Assembly: GCF_002891295.1 (NCBI RefSeq)
Contig: NZ_LGUI01000003.1
Span: 372,001 to 436,000, forward strand
Direction: 5' to 3'
From: Streptomyces eurocidicus
Lineage (GTDB): Bacteria; Actinomycetota; Actinomycetes; Streptomycetales; Streptomycetaceae
Length of the DNA: 64,000 nt
Within the stretch, counting starts at the first letter, position 1, and each line of letters starts with the position of its first letter. A program made the position numbers and the translations under genes. The notes under the pieces were generated by a model, which saw only the letters and a list, made by a program, of their open reading frames with translations, did not search any database and was not told the origin of the DNA. This document shows positions 57,294-64,000 of this stretch, in pieces.

Positions 57294-58133
57294 TCAGGGC
57301 CGCCGCCTCCCGGGCAGCGCCGCCGGTGGCCAAACCGCCGGGGACAGCAGGCCCAGTACGTAGGCCCTGGCCACCAGGGCCGTCCGGTTCGGGACGGACA
57401 GCCGGCGGGCCAGGCGTACGAGGTGGTAGTTCACTCCGTCGTCGCTGAGGCCCACGGCGCGGGCGATCACCGACGTGGTGCGGCCCGCCGCCACCAGCTC
57501 CAGAATGCGTTCCTCCTGCGGGCCGAGCACGACCATCGGCGCTCTCGTCCCGTCCGCCGGGGGCCGCTCCTCGTCGACCCGGAGGGTCGCCAGCAGGGGC
57601 GGTGACGCCCCTTCCGGATCGCTCACGGGCTCGACGGTGAGCTCCCCCTCGTACGACCGCCCGGCCGCCTCCCAGCGCACCCGGACGGGATAGCGGGAGC
57701 GCCGGCCCCCTCGTAGCGCCGCGTCGACCTTGACCAGCTGGCCGCCGTCGGTCGGGGTGAACAGGTCGAGGAGGTTGCGGCCGGTCAGCCGGCCGGGGGT
57801 CACGTCCCAGAGCGCCGCGAGGGGCGGGTTCGCGCCGGTGATCACGCCGTCGGTGGTGCTGATGGCGGTGGGGACCGGTATGCGGTCCAGGAGGTTGAGG
57901 AAGCGGGTCCGCCAGATGGTGGGGTCGGGGGCGGTCTCCGCGTCCGGGTACAGGTACGGGGTCGCGTCCGGGTACGGGGTCGCGTCCGGGTACGAGGTCG
58001 CGTCCGGCCCTGGGCGTGGTTCCGGCCGGTGCCGCGGCTGGGGGTCCGGCCGGTGCCGTGGCCGGGAGTCCGGCCTGTGTAGCGACTGGGGATCCGGCCG
58101 GTGTCGTGGCCGGGGGTCCGGTTCTTGCGTCAT
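57294..58133 (-). CDS. PAS-domain LuxR-type transcription regulator
   Basis: 279 residues from the ATG at 58133; the longer open frame upstream has no good start. An N-terminal repeat region (residues ~5-65) consists of RHRPDPQ and YPDATP-type repeats. A PAS domain follows (LDRIPVPTAISTTDGVITGANPPLAAL), then a C-terminal LuxR helix-turn-helix (GRTTSVIARAVGLSDDGVNYHLVRLARRL). Divergent from the P450 gene and likely its regulator. In the PAS core I see no heme or flavin ligand. Confidence 0.88.
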   Translation of the reverse strand: MTQEPDPRPRHRPDPQSLHRPDSRPRHRPDPQPRHRPEPRPGPDATSYPDATPYPDATPYLYPDAETAPDPTIWRTRFLNLLDRIPVPTAISTTDGVITGANPPLAALWDVTPGRLTGRNLLDLFTPTDGGQLVKVDAALRGGRRSRYPVRVRWEAAGRSYEGELTVEPVSDPEGASPPLLATLRVDEERPPADGTRAPMVVLGPQEERILELVAAGRTTSVIARAVGLSDDGVNYHLVRLARRLSVPNRTALVARAYVLGLLSPAVWPPAALPGRRRP

Positions 58134-58239
58134 GTGCGGCGTCCTCGGGTCCGGTGGGCGGTGGGTCCGTGGCGCCCCCTCGTCCGGGGAGGCGTGTGCG
58201 GCGGATCTTTCCCCAGCCCCGCCCCTTCCCGCCCCTTTC

Positions 58240-58270
58240 CGCCGCATCCCGCCGCATCCCGCCGCATCCG
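58240..58270. repeat. three copies of CCGCCGCATC
   Basis: Three contiguous copies of a ten-base unit lie in the 410-base gap between the LuxR-type and P450 genes. The gap is otherwise without a gene and contains TACAAGATTTCGTAG near 58451. Confidence 0.6.
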
Positions 58271-58543
58271 ATGCGCGGCTCCGCCGCGTGGCGGGGCAAG
58301 CCCGCCGGCTCCCTTGCCGCCCGATGGCCCCGAACGCCGCGCGGTGGCCCGAACACCGGCCCGGCTGAATTCTCGCCCACCCCTGGGGCAGAAGCCCCGC
58401 CCCTACCGCACACCCACCCCCCACACCCCAAGAGACACACCCACCCCCCTACAAGATTTCGTAGTCTCCGCAGCGGATCGGCCCGCCCCCGGCGGAATCG
58501 TGAAGGCAGTAGCCGGCCGACGACTCCCCAGAGGAGACCGCGC

Positions 58544-61500
58544 ATGCACCTCCACGAGACACCCCTCGTCGACGCCTCCGAGACGGGGCTCACCAGCACC
58601 CCGATCCAGCAGGCCATGGCCCTCGCCCGGGAACACGGCCCGATCTTCCGGCGGCGGTTCCACGAGCGCGAGTCCGTCCTCGTCTCCTCCTACGCGCTCG
58701 TCGACGAGCTCTCCGACGAGACCCGCTTCACCAAGGCCGTGGGCCCCGCGCTGGAGCACGTACGGGACATCACCGCCGACGGGCTGTTCACCGCCTACAA
58801 CGACGAGCCCAACTGGGCCAAGGCGCACGACATCCTGCTCCCCGCCTTCGCCCTGGGGTCCATGCGCACGTACCACCCGACGATGCTGCGCGTGTGCCGG
58901 CGGCTCGTCGCGTCCTGGGACGCGGCGCTCGCGCGGGGCACGTCCGTGGACGTGTCCGCCGACATGACCCGGATGACGCTCGACACCATAGGACTGGCCG
59001 GTTTCGGCTACGACTTCGAGTCCTTCCGCCGGCCCGAACCCCACCCCTTCGTACAGGCGCTCGTACGGGCTCTCGCCCACAGCCAGGCCGCTCTGAGCCG
59101 GACCCCCGGCGGTGATTACGCGGCGGAGGACCGGGCCTTCGCGGCCGACGCCGCCTTCCTCGCCGAGGTGGTCGACGAGGTCATCGGCGCGCGCAAGGCC
59201 GCCGCCGGGGAGGAGGCCGGTGCCTCCCCCGACGACCTGCTCGGGCTGATGCTCGACGCCCCGCACCCCGCCGACGGCAGGCCCCTGGACGAGGCCAACA
59301 TCCGCAACCAGGTCATCACCTTCCTCATCGCGGGCCACGAGACCACCTCGGGCACCCTCTCCTTCGCCCTCCACCACCTCCTGAAGAACCCGGCCGCCCT
59401 GCGCCTCGCGCAGGCCGAGGTGGACGCGCTCTGGGGCGACGAGCCCGACCCCGATCCGTCCTTCGAGGACATCGGCGGACTGCGGTACGTACGCCAGGTC
59501 CTCAACGAGACCCTGCGGCTGTGGCCCACCGCGGCCGCCTTCGAACGCGCGGCCCGCCACGACACCGTCATCGGCGGGAACTTCCCCGTCCGGGCGGGGC
59601 AACGGCTGACCGTGCTCACGCCGATGCTGCACCGCGACCTGGTGTGGGGCGACAACGTGGAGGAGTTCGACCCCGACCGCTTCGCCCCGGACGCCGAGGC
59701 CGCCCGTCCGGCGAACGCGTACAAGCCCTTCGGCACGGGCGAGCGGGCCTGCATAGGCCGTCAGTTCGCGCTGCACGAGGCCACCATGCTGCTGGCGTTG
59801 CTGATCCACCGGTACCGCTTCCTCGGCCGGCCGGGCCATACGCTCACCGTCAAGGAGACGCTCACCCTCAAGCCCGAGGGCTTCACCCTGACGCTCGCGG
59901 CCCGCACCGGCGAGGACCGGGCGCGGGTACGGGGCGCCGCCCGGGGCGGTTCCCCGGCAGGGGCCCCCGCCGGGGAACCGCCCGGCACGGAACTGCCTGC
60001 CAGGGCCATCCCGGGCTCCGCGCTGACCGTTCTCCACGGCTCCGACTTCGGCACCTGCCGGGGTTATGCCGAGGACCTCGCCGGGTTCTGCGGCTCCCTC
60101 GGGTTCCGGACCACCGTCGCACCGCTCGACGCGTACGCCGGAGGGCCGCCCGCCGACGTACCGGTCGTCATCGTGGCCGCCTCCTACAACGGGCGTCCCA
60201 CGGACGACGCGGCCGCCTTCTTCTCCTGGCTGGCGGACGCGGAGGCGGGTGCGGCCGACGGCCTGCGGTACTGCGTCCTCGGCGTGGGCGACCGCAACTG
60301 GGCCGCCACCTACCAGCACGTACCCACCGAGATCGACCGCCGACTCGCCGAACTGGGCGGCACCCGGCTGCTGGACCGCGCCGAGGCCGACGCGTCGGGC
60401 GACCTCGCCGGGGCGGTCGCCCGCTTCACGGCGGGGCTGCGGCGTACGCTCCTGGAGGCGTACGGCGACCCGGAGTCCGCCGGTGTTCCCGACTCCGCTT
60501 CCGCCGCTCCCGAGTACTCCTACGACGTCACCGAGGTGACCGGCGCCCCCGGTACCGCCCTGGCCGCCCGGCACGGCGTGCTGCCGATGACCGTGGCCGA
60601 GGCCCGTGACCTCGTGGACCCGAGCCATCCCCTCGGCCGTCCCAAGAGGTTCGTCCGCCTCGCCCTCCCCACCGGCGTCACCTACCGCACCGCCGACCAC
60701 CTTGCCGTACTGCCCGTCAACGACCCCGCGCTCGTCGAGCGCGCGGCCAAGGCGTTCGGCGTCGATCCGGACGCGCTCCTGGACGTCCGCGCGCACCGGC
60801 CCGGCCGTGCCACGCTCCCCCTGGACCGTCCCGTCACGGCCCATGAGCTGCTGAGCCGCCATCTGGAACTTCAGGCCCCGGTAGGGCCGGAGCAGGTGGC
60901 CCGGCTCGCCGGGCTCAACCCGTGCCCGCCGGAGCGGGCGGCGTTGCACGCCCTCGCCGCCGACACCGCCGCCGATCCCGTATGCCTGATCGAACTGGTG
61001 GAACGGAACCCCGCCCTCCAGGGCCTGTTGGGCTGGCCGCTGCTCCTCGACCTGCTACCGCCGATACGCCCCCGCCACTACTCCGTCTCCTCCTCCCCCA
61101 CCGCGGACCCCCGCCACGCCGATCTGATGGTCTCCCTGCTCAGCGGCCCTTCCCGGGCCGGCACCGGCACCTTCACGGGCGTCGGATCGGCGTACCTGCA
61201 CCGCGTACGGCCCGGTGACGAGGTGTACGCCCGGGTGCTGCCGTGCCGCGAGGCGTTCCGCGTGGAGCACGACGCGCGGACCCCGCTGATCATGATCGGC
61301 GCCGGTACGGGCCTGGCCCCCTTCCGCGCCACCATCGCCGACCGCCACGCGCTCGTACGCCGGGGCACCCTCCTCGCACCGGCCCTGTGCTACTTCGGCT
61401 GCGACCACCCGGACGTCGACTACCTGCACCGCACGGAACTGGAGGAGGCGGACCGGTCCGGGGCCGTGTCCATGCGCCCGGCCTTCTCCAAGTCCCCCGA

Positions 61501-61759
61501 GCTCGGCGGTCCGTTCGTCCAGGACCGCGTCACCACCGAGGGCGCGGAGGTGTGGCGCCTGCTGGAAGCCGGGGCGAGGGTCTATGTCTGCGGCGACGGG
61601 AGGCGGATGGCGCCGGGGGTACGAGGGGCTTTCCGGGGGATATATGAGCGGTTCGCGGGTGGTGGGAGTGGCGGGAGTGGCGGGGACGAGGCGGGGCGGT
61701 GGCTGGACGGGCTTGTGGGGGACGGGCGTTATGTCGAGGACGTTTACGCCGGGGGGTGA
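58544..61759 (+). CDS. self-sufficient CYP102-type P450/reductase fusion
   Basis: 1071 residues from the ATG at 58544, with AGAGGAGA seven bases upstream. The P450 part (to ~455) has the oxygen-activation helix LIAGHETTSG, the ExxR motif in NETLRLWP, and heme-Cys loop FGTGERACIG. A flavodoxin-like FMN domain (~485-620) has HGSDFGTCRGYAEDLA. A FAD/NADPH reductase domain ends the protein (RHYSVSSSP; IGAGTGLAPFRA; YVCGDGRRMAPGV). P450-BM3-like enzymes hydroxylate fatty acids using NADPH in one chain. Divergent from a PAS-LuxR regulator. Confidence 0.95.
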   Translation: MHLHETPLVDASETGLTSTPIQQAMALAREHGPIFRRRFHERESVLVSSYALVDELSDETRFTKAVGPALEHVRDITADGLFTAYNDEPNWAKAHDILLPAFALGSMRTYHPTMLRVCRRLVASWDAALARGTSVDVSADMTRMTLDTIGLAGFGYDFESFRRPEPHPFVQALVRALAHSQAALSRTPGGDYAAEDRAFAADAAFLAEVVDEVIGARKAAAGEEAGASPDDLLGLMLDAPHPADGRPLDEANIRNQVITFLIAGHETTSGTLSFALHHLLKNPAALRLAQAEVDALWGDEPDPDPSFEDIGGLRYVRQVLNETLRLWPTAAAFERAARHDTVIGGNFPVRAGQRLTVLTPMLHRDLVWGDNVEEFDPDRFAPDAEAARPANAYKPFGTGERACIGRQFALHEATMLLALLIHRYRFLGRPGHTLTVKETLTLKPEGFTLTLAARTGEDRARVRGAARGGSPAGAPAGEPPGTELPARAIPGSALTVLHGSDFGTCRGYAEDLAGFCGSLGFRTTVAPLDAYAGGPPADVPVVIVAASYNGRPTDDAAAFFSWLADAEAGAADGLRYCVLGVGDRNWAATYQHVPTEIDRRLAELGGTRLLDRAEADASGDLAGAVARFTAGLRRTLLEAYGDPESAGVPDSASAAPEYSYDVTEVTGAPGTALAARHGVLPMTVAEARDLVDPSHPLGRPKRFVRLALPTGVTYRTADHLAVLPVNDPALVERAAKAFGVDPDALLDVRAHRPGRATLPLDRPVTAHELLSRHLELQAPVGPEQVARLAGLNPCPPERAALHALAADTAADPVCLIELVERNPALQGLLGWPLLLDLLPPIRPRHYSVSSSPTADPRHADLMVSLLSGPSRAGTGTFTGVGSAYLHRVRPGDEVYARVLPCREAFRVEHDARTPLIMIGAGTGLAPFRATIADRHALVRRGTLLAPALCYFGCDHPDVDYLHRTELEEADRSGAVSMRPAFSKSPELGGPFVQDRVTTEGAEVWRLLEAGARVYVCGDGRRMAPGVRGAFRGIYERFAGGGSGGSGGDEAGRWLDGLVGDGRYVEDVYAGG

Positions 61760-61884
61760 GGGGTGTGCCGGCGGGGTGGTCCAGAGCGCCGGCCGGGCCG
61801 GAGTGCCGACCGAGCTGGAGCGCCGACCAGGCCGGAGTGCCGACCTGCCGACGCTCGATGACCGCGAGCCCCGCGGGACTCGCC

Positions 61885-62202
61885 CTACGACCACCCGCGA
61901 TCGAGCGCGTCCAGATGCGCGTCCAGCGCCATCAGATCCGGCCCGTCGAACACCGCCTGGGTCCGTGCCCACTCCGTGTTGTCCGCCTTGTACGCCGCGA
62001 CGACCTCGCCCACCGTCGTTCCCGTCATCGCCGCGACCAGCTCGGCCACGTCGTTCGTGAGCCCGTACGCGCGGGCGAGGACGCCATAGACCTCGATGTC
62101 GGCGGTGCCGTCGGCACGGCCTCCCGAGGGCGTGCGCTGTTCTATCCAGCGGGTGAAACCGCTGCGGAACGGGCCGGGGTACCCGCCGACGTGGTTTTCC
62201 AC
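61885..62202 (-). CDS. hypothetical protein
   Basis: 105 residues starting MENHVGGYPGPF, with GAGGAGGGGG before the GTG. The middle is helical (YGLTNDVAELVAAMTGTTVGE). Codon use fits the region. I recognise no family. Divergent from the ECF sigma gene, convergent with the P450 gene (126-base gap, nothing seen). Confidence 0.65.
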   Translation of the reverse strand: MENHVGGYPGPFRSGFTRWIEQRTPSGGRADGTADIEVYGVLARAYGLTNDVAELVAAMTGTTVGEVVAAYKADNTEWARTQAVFDGPDLMALDAHLDALDRGWS

Positions 62203-62346
62203 GGCACCCCCTCCTCGGCCGTCCGCAGGCGAGCGTACCGCCGGTGACCTGGGGAGTTGGCGTCATGGCCGGTCCGGGGCCCCGGTACCTTCAGCGGGGT
62301 TCGCGGATGCACCGCTATGACCCCGGGCGACGAAGGAACGTGACAC

Positions 62347-63231
62347 GTGGACACACACGAACGGCTGGCGGAACGGTTCGAGGAGCACCGGTCCCATCTG
62401 CGGGCGGTGGCCTACCGCATGCTCGGCTCGCTCAGTGAGGCGGAGGACGCCGTACAGGACGCCTGGCTGCGCGCCTCCCGCGCCGGTACGGAGGGCGTGG
62501 AGAACCTCGGCGGGTGGCTGACCACCATCGTGGGGCGCGTGTGCCTGAACATGCTGCGCGCGCGGGAGACCCGGCGTGAGGATCCGCTGGAGACGCGGTT
62601 CGCCGACCCGACCGTGGGCGAGGAGTCCGGGGACGACCCCGAGCGGGAGGCCCTGACGGCCGACTCGGTCGGTGTCGCGCTGCTGGTCGTGCTCGACACG
62701 CTGACCCCGGCCGAGCGCCTCTCCTTCGTCCTGCACGACATGTTCGCCGTGCCCTTCGACGAGATCGCCCCGATGATCGAGCGGACCCCGGCCGCGACGC
62801 GGCAGCTCGCGAGCCGCGCCCGCCGCCGGGTCAAGGGCGGCACCCCCGCGCCCGCCCCCGATCCCGACCGCCGGCGCGAGGTCGTCGCGGCCTTCCTGGC
62901 CGCCACGCGTGGCGGGAACTTCGACGCGCTCGTCACCCTGCTCCACCCGGACGTCGTGCTCCACGCCGACAAGTCCGCCATCCCCACCCCCGAGCCCGTC
63001 TTCGTCCGGGGCGCGCAGCCGGTTGCCAAGGGCGCCATGGCCGCCATGGGCCGGGCCCGGTTCACCGGCCTCGCGATGGTCGACGGGGCCGTCGGACTCA
63101 CGATGGCGCCGTTCGGGCGGCTGGCGGTCGTTCTCGGCTTCACGGTCGTGGACGGCCTGATCACGGAGATCGATGTGATCGCGGACGCGGAGCGGCTGGA
63201 GCGGTTGTCCGTGGGGGTGGTGGAGGGCTGA
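62347..63231 (+). CDS. ECF sigma factor with C-terminal SnoaL-like domain
   Basis: 294 residues from a GTG with GAAGGAAC upstream. Region 2 is MLGSLSEAEDAVQDAWLRAS and region 4 LTPAERLSFVLHDMFAVPFDEIAPMIE. Residues ~180-285 form a SnoaL/NTF2-like domain (FLAATRGGNFDALVTLLHPDVVLHAD). ECF sigmas of the SigJ/ECF41 type carry such a tail in place of an anti-sigma factor, and it modulates activity. The D-G-G-G-K motif of ECF41 is not seen. Confidence 0.9.
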   Translation: MDTHERLAERFEEHRSHLRAVAYRMLGSLSEAEDAVQDAWLRASRAGTEGVENLGGWLTTIVGRVCLNMLRARETRREDPLETRFADPTVGEESGDDPEREALTADSVGVALLVVLDTLTPAERLSFVLHDMFAVPFDEIAPMIERTPAATRQLASRARRRVKGGTPAPAPDPDRRREVVAAFLAATRGGNFDALVTLLHPDVVLHADKSAIPTPEPVFVRGAQPVAKGAMAAMGRARFTGLAMVDGAVGLTMAPFGRLAVVLGFTVVDGLITEIDVIADAERLERLSVGVVEG

Positions 63232-63310
63232 GGGCGGGGCGGATGGTGGGTGAGTGGGTGAGTGGGGGTCGGCCCTGCGGGGCTTTTTCCCCTACCCGCC
63301 CCTTCCGGAT

Positions 63311-63360
63311 GTCCTCAATCGCCGGGCGGGCTGAAATCAGCCCGTCCGGCGTTTGAGGAC
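63311..63360. terminator. long inverted repeat, Streptomyces-type terminator
   Basis: Two 24-base near-complementary arms, TCCTCAA...CGGGCTGA and TCAGCCCG...TTGAGGA, around AA. Elements like this recur many times in Streptomyces genomes between convergent genes; it lies between the sigma gene and the MFS gene. Confidence 0.8.
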
Positions 63361-63388
63361 CCGGGGCCCGGGGCGGCCGGTCCCGCGC

Positions 63389-64000
63389 TCATACGAGGCT
63401 CGGTTCGTCCTTCCCCGCCCGTTCCGCCGCCTTCGCCGGCTTCCCGTCCCGCATCAGGACCAGTGCGAGTACGGCCGCCGCCAGCACCCCGCACGCCCCC
63501 ACCGCGAACGTGGTGGACGACGCCGTCGTGAACGCCTCGTGCGCCGTGGCCACCAGGGTCCGGTCGCCCGTGGCGGCGGCCGTCGTGAGCGCGTCGGCGA
63601 TCGAGTGGCCGCTCCGGCCGGGGGCCGAGCCGGGCATGGCGTCGGTGTAGGTGCCGGAGAGGACCGCGCCCAGGACGGCCACGCCGAGCGCGGCGCCCGC
63701 CTGCTGGACCGTGTCGTTGAGCGCCGAGCCGACCCCGGCGTGCTCGGCCGGGACGGCGCCCATCAGCGCCGCGGTGGCGGCGGGCATCGTCAGGCCGCCG
63801 CCCGCTCCCATGAGGAGCATCGCCGTCACCAGGACGCCGAGGCCGTCGCCCGCCGAGAGGGTCGCCAGGACGCCGAACCCGGCCGCGATGACGGCGAGGC
63901 CGACGGCCGACATGACACGGTTGCCGATCTTCTGGCCCAGCGTGGCGCCGAGGCCGTTGAACAGCAGCGTGGCGACGGCCAGCGGGGCGAAGGCCAGGCC
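63389..64000 (-). CDS. MFS transporter, DHA2-like (partial, C-terminal part)
   Basis: The last ~204 codons of a gene cut by the right edge of the window. Four or five membrane helices are visible, with LLMGAGGGLTMPAATAALMGAV and HAGVGSALNDTVQQAGAALGVAVLGAVL typical of 14-helix DHA2 exporters. The N-terminal motif A region is outside the window. The substrate cannot be assigned. Confidence 0.85.
   Translation of the reverse strand, partial: GLAFAPLAVATLLFNGLGATLGQKIGNRVMSAVGLAVIAAGFGVLATLSAGDGLGVLVTAMLLMGAGGGLTMPAATAALMGAVPAEHAGVGSALNDTVQQAGAALGVAVLGAVLSGTYTDAMPGSAPGRSGHSIADALTTAAATGDRTLVATAHEAFTTASSTTFAVGACGVLAAAVLALVLMRDGKPAKAAERAGKDEPSLV

Noticed and set aside
58016..58543. N-terminal extension of the P450 frame
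   Set aside because: It runs through repeats and the divergent regulator start; the ATG at 58544 has a strong ribosome site and matches the family start.

Overview
The window is high-GC actinobacterial DNA with strongly G/C-biased third codon positions, several genes that look leaderless (a TANNNT box 6-7 bases before the start codon), a WhiB-like regulator, and gene neighbours typical of a Streptomyces chromosome. The order of recognisable genes (ssd/cpaF, acs, nhaA, nth, crp, an ArsA-like pair, wblA, a penicillin-binding protein, asd-ask, recR, dnaX, SRP RNA) matches, from memory, the S. coelicolor SCO355x-SCO362x region, so most of it is core chromosome.

Layout. 1-2699 (minus) is the start of a Tad/Flp-type pilus cluster (tadB, cpaF, ssd). 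3163-14067 carries a HAD hydrolase, a divergent pair (degenerate Fic-like protein and a CooC-like ATPase), a deacetylase-like lipoprotein, a SulP transporter fused to a carbonic anhydrase, acs and nhaA. 14135-31591 carries a holin-X-like membrane protein, an epoxide-hydrolase-like enzyme, a MarP-like protease, Nudix hydrolases, nth, crp with an apparent Crp site, a beta-lactamase-fold hydrolase, ridA, two ArsA-like ATPases, wblA, a class A PBP, a YqeY-like protein, a phosphoesterase and a Pr6Pr membrane protein.

31638-40618 is an accessory island beginning at tRNA-Pro(CGG). It holds two copies of one module: a TagF-like GT-B protein gene on the plus strand with a heptanucleotide tandem tract at its 5' end, convergent with an NLR-like NTPase gene (NB-ARC plus helical repeats) on the minus strand. 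In copy 1 the tract (12 x AGCCGGG) lies in the 5' leader; in copy 2 (17 x GGGCAGC plus 6 bases) it lies inside the reading frame. A small helical protein follows at the end. The two NTPases (N-terminal) and the small protein (C-terminal) share an N-S-x-x-G...V-x-Q-x-G segment that resembles amyloid-signalling motifs of bacterial NLR systems. I regard this island as the most likely undescribed system: possible NLR/Bell-type amyloid signalling combined with putatively phase-variable glycosyl- or polyol-phosphate transferases.

40782-53642 returns to core genes: an S9 peptidase, SURF1 (with an internal amber stop before a still-coding tail), an ECF sigma factor with a membrane partner, asd-ask, DUF5063, recR, ybaB, dnaX (frame broken several times in its low-complexity linker), SRP RNA and tRNA-Ser(GGA). 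53643-55973 is a MarR-MFS efflux cassette between the tRNA-Ser 3' end and a 23/25 copy of it. 56105-64000 is regulatory and accessory: a membrane PP2C phosphatase, a PAS-LuxR regulator divergent from a self-sufficient CYP102-type P450, a small hypothetical, a SnoaL-tailed ECF sigma factor, and an MFS transporter cut by the window edge. I saw no IS element, CRISPR array or prophage.
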